Shown piece after piece: positions 10,607 to 22,046 of a stretch of DNA of 64,000 nt. Source of the DNA: Hyaloscypha bicolor E (taxonomy: Eukaryota > Ascomycota > Leotiomycetes > Helotiales > Hyaloscyphaceae); the NCBI RefSeq assembly GCF_002865645.1, contig NW_020194638.1:1667974-1731973 (forward strand). Reading direction: 5' to 3'. The translations under genes were made by a program, and so were the position numbers. The notes below the pieces were generated by a model that saw only the letters and a list, made by a program, of their open reading frames with translations, had not been told where the DNA came from and searched no databases. The number at the start of each line of letters is the position of its first letter. The stretch's first letter is position 1.

Positions 10607-13600
10607 ATGGCCAAATCAGCAAAGTCAGGAAATTCGACGCCTGCGAAGGTCTCGCAGAGCGCCGAACGCCCAACAATTGTCAAAAAGCCCGAGGACTACA
10701 CCTCGGAAGGTGTCGAAGATCATGATGTCTTCCTCCTCCCAGGATCCGACTACCAGGCTATGATTGCCGTCACAGTCCTGGCAACAATTGTCAGGCTGTT
10801 CAGGATATACCAACCTAGTAGTGTAGTCTTCGATGAGGTCCAGTGCGTGTCTCCCCTTGTGTGCAATATCTTGACAACTATTGACTTACCTTCAATAGTT
10901 TCGGCGGGTTCGCAACGAAATACATTAAGGGGAAATTTTTTATGGATGTCCATCCCCCTCTTGCGAAACTACTCATCACACTTGCCGGATGGCTAGCTGG
11001 ATTCGATGGAGAATTTGACTTCAAGGATATTGGAAAAGACTACCTCGAGCCCGGAGTTCCATACGTGGCCATGAGAATGCTGCCAGCTATCTGTGGTATC
11101 CTTCTGGTTCCTACTATGTTTCTGACGCTTAAAGCTGCGGGATGCAGAACAATGACTGCCGTTATGGGTTCCTGCTTGATTGTCTTCGGTAAGAATTCGT
11201 GGACCCAGCTCAGCTCAATTATCTAATGATTTTCTAGAAAACGGTCTCCTTACCCAGGCTCGATTGATTCTCCTCGATTCCCCTCTCATGATCATGACAG
11301 CCTTCACTGGACTGGCATTCACATCGTTCACAAATCAGCATGAGCAGGGTCCTTCGAAAGCGTTCCAGCCAACTTGGTGGTTCTGGCTTGCCATGACAGG
11401 TCTTGGACTTGGTGCGACTGCCAGTATCAAATGGGTTGGACTTTTCACAATTGCCTGGGTCGGATCCTTGACTATCTTGCAGCTATGGGTTTTGCTTGGA
11501 GACGTCAAGACAGTGACTCCTGTGAGTTGTTCGTTCTGTAGGGAGAATGTTACTGACCGGAATAGCGCCTGTTTACCAAGCATCTGGTTGCTAGAATCTT
11601 TTGCCTTATTGTCATTCCTGTTTCATTCTACATGGCCATGTTTGGAATTCACTTCCTCTGCCTCGTCAACCCGGGAGACGGCGATGGATTCATGAGTTCG
11701 GAATTCCAGGCGACTCTCAACTCGAAGGCTATGCAGGATGTTCCAGTGGATGTGGCATTCGGAAGTCGAGTCAGCATAAGACATCACAATACTCAAGGAG
11801 GATATCTGCATTCGCACAACCTCATGTACCCAACTGGCAGCAAACAGCAACAGATCACTCTCTACCCCCATAAGGATGAGAACAACCTTTGGCTCCTCGA
11901 GAATATGACCCAACCTCTTGATATCAATGGAGAGCCTATCAATGGCTCGCTTGCTTGGGACGCCCTTCCCTCACCCGAGTTCATCAAAGATGGTGACACC
12001 GTCAAGCTTTACCACATGACCACCCATCGCAGACTTCACTCTCACGATGTTCGTCCTCCGGTCACAGAGGCAGATTGGCAAAGCGAAGTATCGGCGTATG
12101 GTTATGAAGGTTTCGAGGGAGATGCCAATGATTATTTCCGAGTCGAAATCATCAAGAAGTCGTCTGACGGCGAGGAAGCGAAGAAACGCCTCCGAACTAT
12201 TGAGACCAAGTTCAAGCTCGTACATGTAATGACTGGCTGTGTTCTGTTCTCGCACAAGGTTAAGTTACCTGAGTGGGCATCCGAGCAACAAGAAGTTACC
12301 TGCGCAAAGGGAGGCACTCTTCCCAACAGCATCTGGTATGTTGAACAGAATGAGCATCCACAACTTGGTGAGACCGCCGAGAAAGTCAACTACAAGAACC
12401 CTGGCTTCTTTGGAAAATTCTGGGAGCTGCAAAAGGTCATGTGGCACACCAATGCTGGTCTTGTTGAGTCTCACGCTTGGGATTCTCGACCACCCTCTTG
12501 GCCTATCCTCAGACGCGGTATCAACTTCTGGGGTAAAGACAATCGCCAAATTTACCTCATTGGAAACCCAATTGTTTGGTGGACCTCCACCTTGGCCGTT
12601 GCTATCTTCGTTGTCTTCAAGGGCATCGCAGTTCTCCGCTGGCAACGAGGATTCAAGGACTACAATAACACCATCTTCAAGCGTTTCGATTACGAAATTG
12701 GTACTATGGTCTTGGCATGGGCGTTCCATTACTTCCCATTCTACTTGATGCAACGTCAACTATTCCTGCATCACTACTTCCCAGCTCTCTACTTCGCAGT
12801 CATGGCCCTGTGCCAAGTATACGACTATGTCACCGCTCGTGTTCCTGGTATTGGTCTCCGTGAAAATCCTCTCTTCGGCCGTCTTGGAGCTATTATCTTT
12901 TTGGCACTCACCATAGTGGCATTTGCCATTTACTCTCCTCTGGCCTACGGCAATCCATGGACTCAAGCTGCTTGCAAGCAAGCCAAACTGTTCGAGACAT
13001 GGGACTGGGATTGCAATACTTTCCTTACCGAAGTAAGCGTTTCTCATGTTCCTCCCCCGGGCCTCCCGAATCGGCGAAGAGGTGGCTAGAGCTCAATGCT
13101 GACTTACCTAGTACTCTCAATACTCCACTCAGTCTATCAACGCAAATGCCGATGTTCACAAGACAGATTCACCTTTGATTCCAACCAACGCTCCTGTGGC
13201 TCCAGCTGGTGACCAAGCTGCACAGCAACCTCTCATGGAAGATCGCGCAGGCATATCCGAAGCCCCCCCCCCAGCAGTGTCTGCTCCTCCTGTCGCTTTA
13301 CCAGCTGGGCAGAGCATCCTCTCTCGAGAAGAGAAGGTTGAGTACAGAGACCAAGACGGTAATCTCTTGGATCCGGAACAAGTCAAAGCCCTCGAAGGAA
13401 AAGTCAGCTTCAAAACCCGCTATGAAACCAGAACTCGCCTGGTCGATGCCCATGGCAACGAAATTCCTCAACCAGACGGAGCAGGTGTCGCTCCACCTCA
13501 TCCCGATGTCGAGGGTGTTGATTCTTCGACCGTCGGTAAACCAGAGCCGGAATCTCAAGATGCACCAGTCGCCCAAAAGGAGGTTCGCGCTGATGAGAGC

Positions 13601-13678
13601 AAGGAGGAGAGTATCGCAAAGTCGGATAAGGGTGCCGCAAAGCCTGCGAGTGAAGGCAACGACGCAACTGCCGCATAA
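10607..13678 (+). CDS. pmt1: Dolichyl-phosphate-mannose:protein O-mannosyltransferase, PMT1 subfamily
   Basis: There are five exons: 10607..10842, 10899..11188, 11238..11521, 11566..13032 and 13112..13678, giving 947 residues with phase closing at all joins. The enzyme transfers mannose from dolichyl-phosphate mannose to Ser/Thr of secretory proteins in the ER. The invariant acidic pair of the family lies in FDEVHFGG at about 75-76, rebuilt across the first intron. DVHPPLAKLL follows, then the multispanning PMT domain, a luminal MIR region (GSRVSIRHHNTQGGYLHSHN, HDVRPPV) and C-terminal helices. The charged tail carries EKVEYRDQDGNLLDPEQVK. Length near 950 and this tail point to the PMT1 branch rather than PMT2 or PMT4, which are usually shorter (about 740-780). 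Its likely clients include Ser/Thr-rich cell-surface proteins such as the one encoded at 25-28 kb. ATG at 10607 starts MAKSAKSGN. Confidence 0.93.
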
Positions 13679-15217
13679 GATGGTAAATTTCCTTGTGTTT
13701 GGTGAAGGAGATGGCGTGGGTTATGGACATCTTGGGAGACGCATCGACGCCTTTGTATACTAGAAATGCATACAAGGCATCTCACTATTCTGATGGCTTT
13801 ACGGTCGGATTGGACTTTCTAAATAATGTAGATTCTGTGATTATACCAAGTGGTAGTGTGAGAGACTGCCCAGCAGTCGTGACATTGAGATTACCAAACT
13901 CTGGCTTCGAGTTGAAGCGGAGTGGCCTTCTGTTGCAGCAGCCTCGCTCAATGGCATTCCGAACTCCGACAAAGTGAATTTCTCCCGGCTGTTATATACC
14001 GAAATAAGGCAAGTTTGTGCAGAGATCTCCAGTCAGCAAACTCTAAGTGAGTTTGAGTGAACACAACTTGTAATTCCTTGCACTAAACTGCTCAAGGTTA
14101 AGGATTGTTAGTAACGCCCTATGTAACCGCGAGGTTCGAGCAATATAGGGAACAGCCGGCTTAGAAGAGATATGCTCTGCCACAAGTAAACCAGCGAAAG
14201 CGAGTTTCTTGGTCCGAAAGGATTTCTTTTGCCGCTTTGATTTGTTTTGGGGGGGCGTGGTTGAAATTGCTGTTTTTTTAATTTTTTTTGAGCTCGCTTA
14301 GATGTAAGCGAGTGAAGATATACACAATACTGGGTTCAGCGCGATCGACAAGTTCTAGCTCTTTCGCATCTCAAAAGAGTATATACATCACTCTGAAGTT
14401 GACCTTTAAGGCGCTCTACCAAGAATCGAGTGCTAGCATCAATTTGACTAGGAATTTAACTGAAGTGCTCCATCATACGATACTGGAAGAACACAGTGAT
14501 CGATGAATTTCAGAGATTCTTACTTAATAATAAGGGCTCTGTTACGGGATCATCAGATAATACTTGTCGTTAGCTTTGTGCTTGTTGCCCTTCTCGAAAC
14601 AGCTCTATGTTTTGCTCATGTGCTTGTAGTTGTTTTCGCCACCGCTATTTTTTCACCATTTCTTGAGCACCCCAAGTGTAGCCCAATATTTAGCATACCG
14701 TCTGCCGCGACGCATGACAGTTCCGAGTCAGCTCGAGAAATTTTCTAAGCAGTTGTTGAGAAGCGAAGGAGCTCTCCGTCTCCTGCTGCCTTACAGGAAA
14801 TTTCCGACGCGAAATGTGAAATGTCGGGAACTAGCAAATGTTCGTTGCCGCATTCCAGTCCTTCAGATAGTCGATATAATGGAACAGCGAGAGTGGTTAG
14901 GTAAAAAGATAAAGTTGCACCACCCCAACTGATTCTAAAATGCGAATCAATATATGTCGAGGTGGGACCTGCACCTTTCGGTGGCTTACGAAAGTAGCGC
15001 CTTGCACCTGACTTTGTGCAACTCACCCTTCCATTATCTCTGAACATCGCCCACGACACTTTAAGTCTGGAAGCAATTTTCGGTATCGTCTCTTGCAGCA
15101 AGATAACAACGCTTTGTGCCGCGACTCGAGATTTCACTAATTACTTTCTGCTTTTTACCCTGTCTCTACAGAAGTGATTTTTCCCACTGAGTCACCGACC
15201 GTGTGATATCCAATCAC
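13679..15217. other. Intergenic, no gene recognised
   Basis: The 3' flank of the PMT gene is followed by about 1.4 kb with only short open frames and a few homopolymer runs (14250-14290). I see no domain, tRNA or repeat. Confidence 0.6.
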
Positions 15218-15937
15218 ATGGCGCAATCCACTTCAACGGAATTGCTTCAACGGTTAGATTCAGACTCTTATTCTGATGGTTCAACGAGAAATGTAGCTGT
15301 TGCAACTTCTGCCACGAATCAAAATAGTTTCGACGAAGAGATCAGTGAGGAAGACAGATGTCAGATTTGCAACTGGCAGCCCGAGACGGCGGGCTCGAGA
15401 CCGTTGAAGCAGGCGCTAGTATCAACGTGCCTGCGAGCAAGTACAATGGCAGAACGGCGCTGCAAGCAGCGTCCGAAGGCGCCCACTTGGCCATTGTAAA
15501 GAAGGTCTTAGGAATGGAGGCGATCGCCAATGCCGGCCCAGCTCATTATGGAGTTGCAGACTGCCGCAAATGGGCATGCTGAAGTTGTGCGATTTCTTGT
15601 ACGCATGGGCGCTGATGTCAATACGCACCCCTCTCGGTACTGGGGGCTAACAGCTCTTCAACATGCGGCTCTGGAAGAGAGGCTTGAAGTCGTTGAGGAG
15701 CTTCTTCGTGCAGGAACAAATGTCAACGCCCCTGGTGGCTATCTCAGCCCCAAGCTGGATTTGTATGCCGCTGCGGAAGGTGGTCATCTGGATGTTGTTG
15801 AGAAACTTCTTGCAGCAGGTGCTCAAGTTGATGCAATTTCAGGGAACAGAAAGCAGACAGTATTACAAGTTGCTTTGAAAAGGGGACATGTAGAGCTTGC
15901 GAAAAAATTGAAGATGTCGGGACTAGAAATGAGTTAG
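15218..15937 (+). pseudogene. Frameshifted ankyrin-repeat protein
   Basis: Ankyrin repeats are clear but spread over different frames. After an acidic leader (15218 to about 15357) the frame changes to one reading LQLAARDGGLETVE and NGRTALQAASEGAHLAIVKKVL. Near 15550 it changes back to TAANGHAEVVRFLVRMGADVN, LTALQHAALEERLEVVEELL, AAEGGHLDVVEKLLAAGAQVD and a final partial repeat. The middle frame segment (about 15358-15550) is offset from both ends, so two indels are needed. I found no GT-AG intron that repairs both. The first repeat also lacks residues between LETVE and AGAS. Ankyrin arrays are protein-interaction modules and in fungi often sit in NLR-like or HET-associated proteins. This copy looks broken, though a short real protein from 15530 (about 135 residues) cannot be excluded. 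Confidence 0.7.
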
Positions 15938-16065
15938 GTGAAGACAGGATATTCAAATCTAGTCAATATCCCAATGCAAGCTAGACAAGGGGGCGTTTAC
16001 AGGTCTAGCTCGGATTTGAGATAGGACTTGATCGCAAATAACTCCTTCCCAATGTATATTGCGCC

Positions 16066-16816
16066 TCACTTCCTTGGCTCTCGCATCATACAGGAAGAAG
16101 TTTGTGTGCCTCCCCCACAACTTTCATCCAGCTGAACCACGATCGTGTTTTGGATTTCAAAGCCAAATTTCTTGTAAAGAGCAACTGACATCGGAGATGC
16201 CTCGACCCAGCAGGTCAATCCTTTTTCCTCCGCAAGCTCAGTAGTCCAGGATAAATGCAGGCTTGCACAGCCTCGTCTCTAATACGAGGGTAGAGTTCCC
16301 AACATTTTCAACTCTAGTGGGCGTTAGGCTTCTCTCAGAGCTGGGAGGAAGATGACTGACGAAGCTGTGGCCGCTCTCCAAGGATACGATCGCGAGCCTC
16401 ACGCACCTTTTTCGTAAAGTCTGTTGCGAAAGGATCATTGAGCCCTTTCGGAGTCGAAGATCGCACTGGCTTGAAGTTTTCTGGGAGACCTGTGGGAGTC
16501 AACCGGGTCTCTGGCTCACAAATCGAGAGTCCGGACCTGTTGGTGTTCTCAGAGTAGCTCCAGCATCCGTAAAAGCAAATGACCACTTTAAGTAGCTCAC
16601 AACCTCGCTAGTATCAGTATCAACGACTACTTTGTAATGAGCGGATATGTCGCCGTAGTTGTTTGGCCATCTGGAGATGACGCCTGCAACTTGCTTGTCG
16701 AATGGCTTTCCTGGATACAAGCTCTTCTGAAATGGATCGTCGAAGAAAGCACTGATGCAGACGTTGGCGATGGCTTTGCCATCCTTGAAGTCCGCTTCTT
16801 GGAACTGGAGAGGCAT
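16066..16816 (-). pseudogene. Decayed GNAT-family N-acetyltransferase
   Basis: Exon 1 is 16537..16816 (MPLQFQEADFKDGKAIANVC...FFDDPFQKSLYPG), the N-terminal strand and helix of fungal GNAT proteins. A 47-nt intron (16490..16536, donor GTCCGG) joins it to TPTGLPENFKPV. The C-terminal acetyl-CoA-binding end is present further on as LAEEKGLTCWVEASP, VALYKKFGFEIQ and a stop at 16066-16068. The middle is damaged. The motif expected to read Tyr-Gln-Arg-Arg-Gly (the Q/RxxGxG loop) reads TAT TAG AGA CGA GGC, a CAG-to-TAG change, and another stop plus a frame offset occur just upstream near 16340. Members acetylate small molecules or proteins; the substrate cannot be told. It lies between the broken ankyrin gene and the HET gene. 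Confidence 0.7.
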
Positions 16817-17168
16817 CTTTTCTGGTGGATTGGGTGTAGCAGAGAGTTTGGCTTAGTTTTAATACTGAATGGTAAAGTGGCTGCCTGGATTTGTTAAGCT
16901 TGAAACGTTTCTGAGTGATATCGAACAATATCAGGACCGAGATATACTTCCTTTTCCGGGAGCCTTGAAAAGAGGGGCCCAGCTCTGAGCCTGAGTGGGT
17001 TTCGTTCGAATCAAGTACCCCTGAACTGGGCCTACCCATTTAGGGTGGTCACGTGCTAGACGTATTTTGCCAATTCTCGACCTTCGTTTCTAGCTCCTGT
17101 TCATATGTACTATCTAATCGAAGGTAGTAGGATACCACCTTGAACATCACAGAATCCATACATCTAAG
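16817..17168. promoter_or_regulatory. Short intergenic promoter of the HET gene
   Basis: The 352-bp gap between the divergent GNAT remnant and the HET-domain gene contains CACGTG at 17050-17055, about 115 bp before the HET start. Nothing else is seen. Confidence 0.35.
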
Positions 17169-19371
17169 ATGGCCTTAGATGCGGTATCCGCTTCTACAAG
17201 CTCTCAATATCAGTACGAAAAGCTCACCGAGCCCGATGCACTTCGACTCGTTCTCCTACGGCCTTCCCGAGAGCTGCAAAATCCTCTAGAATGTTATCTG
17301 ATTAGTACTACATTATCAAACTGTGAGAATGACCTCCTCGATCACTATACAGCCCTATCCTACGTCTGGGGTGACCAATCGCGCAGAGTTTCGATCAAAG
17401 TTGCTGGTCAAGCGCTCTCAATAACCGCATCTTTGGACACAGCTCTTCGTCATCTGAGAGATTCATCAAGGACAAGGAGAATCTGGGCAGATGCTATTTG
17501 CATTAATCAGAGTGATTCTGAAGAGCGGAATCAACAGGTACGGCAGATGGCCTCGGTCTATGCAACCGCACAGCATACAGTCATCTGGATCGGGGATGGG
17601 AACCCAGAAACAGACCAGCTCTTCAAGACCCTCAAATTCATTGCTTCTCAGAGGCTTCTTGGGAAATCTGCTGGAACCCCTCATGCGATGGAGGTCAGTC
17701 AACAAGTTCGATTGTCGGCTTCCCAGACCATACTTGCGCGACATTGGTTCAGAAGAGTCTGGGTCTTGCAGGAATTGGTTCGATCCCGTGATCCATGGGT
17801 GCAATGCGGCACGTTTCTTGTCAAATGGCAAGACTTGAAGAACGATATTACGACAAATGCTCGTGATATTGGAGCAGAAAAGGTGCAGCTCGTTGAGGAT
17901 ATGGCGAAGCTGCATTCAGAGCACCATCTGAGCAGATTCCGACACCTGTCAGGATATAATTCTGAGGACCTGATGAGCGTTGCAGGAAGACTCTTGACTT
18001 TGTTGATATCCAGAAGAGCTCTTGGAGTGCAGGATCCCAGGGACCGGCTGTTCGCTCATGTCGGTTTACTGGGGAGTGTGAGCCTTGATAAATCGCTTCT
18101 CCAACTGATTGAGGTCGATTATGGAAAGGAAGAAAGCTTGGTTTTCTTCGAGATCGCACGTTTCCTCACCAAGGCCTTTCAAGACTATCGTATACTGTCT
18201 CTCCTCGAATACGGGCACGCTACGAACTCCACACATCTTCCTTCCTGGGTTCCAGACTGTAGGTGTTGGGAGAAATTCCTTTCCTATTTCCGAAGTTTCA
18301 TGCTTTCTCCACAGACATTGTTCCATTTCTCTCGGAACAATCTTCATCGAGCAATTGCTGACTTCCCCTTACCTAGGGGGCGTCGAGAATCCGCCAATGT
18401 TTGAGAGTCTCTCTTCGGCGCTTAAACTAGAGGATGAGACATCAGCATCATACTTTCCACCAAATCCTCGGTGTCTCAGTTTTTGGGTTCCTGAATTCCG
18501 TGTATTGGCTTCTGCCGGATGGTCCGTTGCGCGAATTCATGGCTTGAGCTCTGGAGAAGCCAACCTAAGGCTCGGAAACCCAAAATCCAGGGCGCTATTC
18601 GACTCTTTGAAGAAAGAGGTCTTGAATAACCCTAAATATCACTGCAAAATGAAAGAATTGTTATCGTTGTTGGCAGCTGGTATCACAGAAAGTTACGAGA
18701 AATGGCAACAAGTACTTAAGGATTGTGACACCCCTGATCCAGCGAAGGTTTTCACAGCCATTGAAATCCAGCTTGGGAAATTTGAGGAGCCGTACGACCC
18801 TCAAGCATTTTTGAAAAACTCGAGGCTTTTTCAAAGTACAACAGAAATCTGCCAAACAGAAAAAACTCTTCGACATGGAATCCAAGCCACCTGCGATTAC
18901 CTCACCGAGGAACTATTGCCACAGAAACAAGTTGCTTTGTTCGGGGGGGCTCAACCTATAAGCAACACTAGAATATTCAAGTTTGAGTCCCAATCCTTGT
19001 TAGCCCATCTCACTATGCTGGGCTACGGGAATGAAGTTAAAAATATGTTTTGCTACCGCAAATTGGCAACACTTGAAGATAGCACTCCTGCTCTGGTGCC
19101 AAAGTCGACACAACCAGGCGATGTTGTTGCAATACTTATGCGCCACGCAATACCCCTGGTTCTGCGACCAATTGAGGTGGAGAAACCAAGCCTTGAAGAG
19201 AATATCCGATCCCAGATTGTCAAGGATGGGTACCATTATCTAAAGCGGAAGAAGATCGAGCACTTTCGAGTGGTTGGGGAGTGCTTTGTTGAGGGCCTCA
19301 TGTATGGCGAAACCTACAAGAGATATAAGGCAGATCTGAGCAGACAACCAAGAGTACTTGCTCTTCATTGA
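17169..19371 (+). CDS. HET-domain (heterokaryon incompatibility) protein
   Basis: There are two exons, 17169..18262 and 18315..19371. The intron 18263..18314 (GTGTTG...CCACAG, 52 nt) restores the frame, giving 716 residues. The HET domain spans roughly 58-200 and shows its three hallmarks: YTALSYVWGDQ (about 60-70), RIWADAICINQSD (about 103-115) and RNQQVRQMASVYATAQHTVIWIG. The C-terminal ~450 residues have no domain I can name; the WVPD motif that often follows HET domains sits just before the intron. HET proteins trigger cell death or self/non-self responses when fungal cells fuse, usually acting with a partner. Unlike its neighbours on both sides this gene is intact. Without the intron the second half would look like a separate 420-residue frame starting near 18109. 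Confidence 0.9.
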
Positions 19372-20009
19372 ATTCATCAAAGAAGCTATCCTCCGGGAAA
19401 TGTGAAGGTCATGGACCCTCAAAGAGCCTGAAGGTTCTTGCGCTGGGTGAGTTAAGTGAAGGATGAAAGGGACCAGGGGATGGTGCAACCTCACAGGCAA
19501 AGGCAAGATCAAAGAGCTTTGCGGATCAGGAAAGCGCGACCGCTCCTGAGCAACTCCTCCAATCAACCAATTTTGGAAGGCGTGGGCAACACACATTTTG
19601 GCCAGCGCAATCATTGTCTAGGCAAAGTCTTGTATTAACTGGAGCTATCACTAGACTTCCGTTCAAGCCAGACGTTGCATCTCAAGAAAGGAGATTGACA
19701 TTCGTGGAGATTGTTCCCCATCGTTCAAATATAATCCTAAATGCCCGCTTAGACGGTCTTTTGTAGCGAAACTGCATATAGGAGAAGGAGTCGCCGAGGC
19801 TAGATCGGTAGTCATATTGGACGAAAATGCATGCATTTCAACCCAAGCTCCTAACGCCCGCCATCCAAATCCAGAAAATCTCAAAGCAAGCGTGCCCATA
19901 CCTTATGCCCATTACCCGCCTCCCCAGCTCCAATTTTTCTCGTCGTCGGTCGTTTCCTCCAATGCTTTTGCCCCCAATTTACATTGCAAAAAGGTACACA
20001 CCGTCTCTC
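19372..20009. other. Intergenic, no gene recognised
   Basis: The 3' flanks of the convergent HET gene and the erythromycin-esterase-like remnant. Short frames only. Confidence 0.5.
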
Positions 20010-20985
20010 CAACAGTGTTTCAGGTTGGTGAACCTCCAAAGCCCACACCGCCTTAGTCTCATCAAACCAAATATAGCCATCAAACTAACTCGGCAAGATG
20101 GCATGGCAGTAATGAGATTGCCTCTCCGTATCGGGACGATAAATCACGCCGATAAATCTACCCAGACACTTCTTCATCAACTCCTGTCTCAACTTCTCAT
20201 CATACTTTCCCTCTCTGAGATCCAGAAAGAAGCTTTTGATACCCGTTTGACGAACCAAAAACTCATAGCTGTCTGGAAGACTAGGAAGAACTTTCATAAT
20301 CTGCAAGTCAGCGTCCCACTCATTCGCAGCTGCAACAGTTCCAGTGTGAGTACCGCCTTTCGAGCAAGCTGGCCGAGGTTGAGTTCACTACGGTGCCATC
20401 CCATGGAACTCGCTCTGGCATTACCAAGGTGGCTATTGCGAACCCAAACAACCGCCTTTGCGCCTTTGCCTTTGTGGTCGAGGATTCGCTGGAGAGTCTC
20501 GAACTTGTGAGGATCACGGAAGTTCCAGGACTCAGCTGAGCTGAAATACATGGCCTTGTAGTACTCCTCTGCATCTATTCGAGTGTCAGAATACTTATTT
20601 GCTTCTTGTAAAGGGAACCTAACCGCAACCAACCGCACATTCTGCTCTGAGCTGTGAAACTCCTCTCCATCCTCAATGTGGGACGAGTACTCAATTCTAT
20701 TCTTGAGTAGCTCCCTCAACATCTTGACCATATCGGTTCTGCAGTCTTTGAAGGGGCAAAGCAAGAAAGCAAGACCGTATTCTTGCGGGTGTTGAACCCA
20801 CGATTAGAGTGCTCCGTGTCTCTCCTAGCAACCACTACCATCTTCGGGTCAATATGGTCAAGATACTTAATCACAGCACGGATGGAGGCTCCCATGGAAT
20901 AGAGTTCCAAACCACAGATTGCGGCTTTTTGATCTCTCTTAAGATCTTTGTTGTGCCCTCTCATCAACTTGGATGAAAAGGGAAG
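20010..20985 (-). pseudogene. Truncated, frameshifted erythromycin-esterase-like protein
   Basis: On the minus strand the signature blocks of the erythromycin esterase family appear in order: CGLELYSMGASIRAVIKYLDHIDP (about 20900), FHSSEQNVRLV, DAEEYYKAMYFSSAESWNFRD, KAVVWVRNSHLGNARASSMG (about 20410), ELNLGQLARK, TGTVAAANEWDADLQ, VLPSLPDSYEFL, FIGVIYRPDTERQSHY and FDGYIWFDETKAV. Intact enzymes hydrolyse or modify esters; most fungal members have no known substrate. Breaks: the 5' third (the histidine-bearing GEASHGT region) is missing; a frame offset occurs near 20783 before YGLAFLLCPFK; about ten residues and a frame are lost between GQLARK and GTHTGTV near 20358; and TAG at 20085-20087 replaces the Gln expected after LPS. 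The family is mainly bacterial, so the original gene may have been acquired by transfer. Confidence 0.8.
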
Positions 20986-22046
20986 CTGCTTCTCGTTATC
21001 TACAAGCAACGGCCACCAGGCGCAGGGCATTGAGAAAAGAAAGGCACGTCGAATGCATCACAACCAGGGAGGGCAATGATAATGGGAGACTCGGGGTTTT
21101 GGTAGCTTCTCCATCAAGATTGCTTCCGGTCTCTTTCCGAGTGTCTGTCGAAAACCTCATCTTTGACTTGCATACGAAACGCGAGCTTCTTATCGATGAT
21201 CAGAATCAAAGACGGCGCAATATCTAGGACGACAACGAGCTCCTTTTCTAAACCAAGAATTCTGCCGATATTTGATACCATGCAATACCTCAAAAGATAT
21301 TATCTGCTGGGGGAAGCTGGTGTGGGGATTGGTTGAATGCACATTTAATGATGGTGACCATATTGAGCCAGGCCAAGAGATCGTGTGGCCCGGGGGGTAT
21401 GGATCTTTAAGTTGTGCCCTCATGCCCCCCGTGCCCCAATACTTAAGCTAACCAATGGATTCCGTAGTGCAGCTTGTGATTCTCTCCACATCTTGAACTT
21501 ATAAGACATTGGGCGAACTCTGCGCAGCTCGAGAATGCATAAATATTGTGTTCGAAAACGGCCTCCAAACTGGCATCGATTCAACGCTAATGTTTTCCTC
21601 GGTTTTGGCCCTACGAAATTGATGAGAGAGAGAACCAAAGCAAAGATTTTTGTTCGAATCCGACTCCCTCAAAGCCACATGTCTTTCAAGGTTGGGACGA
21701 GTCCTCGTGATCATGAAGGCCCGCCGTTTGAAGGCCGATGGAACTCCATACAGGCCTCAGCTCGATCGTGATGATCAGTGACGCCGTTGCACTCGCAGAA
21801 GGAAGCTGTGAATCACTCGAAGGTTGACTGTGATGAGGTCAGTTGCGATTCAAGTAACCCGTGAAGGAGGCGCTAGGGGCGAAGCCACAGCTGCCAAGCC
21901 CTGATGACGTTGATCATCAGGTCGAAAGTTCTCTCCCTATTCAGGTCATCCACGGAACTTCCAAGAAGCTCCCTCAAAATTACAAAGATTGCTTTCTGAT
22001 TAATTCTCCCAAGTTTTCAACGACCGAGAAAACGATATTCGCCAAC
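20986..22046. other. Intergenic, no gene recognised
   Basis: About 1 kb with no supportable gene. The sequence upstream of the esterase remnant no longer resembles that family. The promoter of the next gene is presumably at 21850-22046. Confidence 0.5.

Noticed and set aside
15218..21000. Secondary-metabolite gene cluster
   Set aside because: No polyketide synthase, peptide synthetase, terpene cyclase, P450 or pathway regulator is found anywhere in the window.
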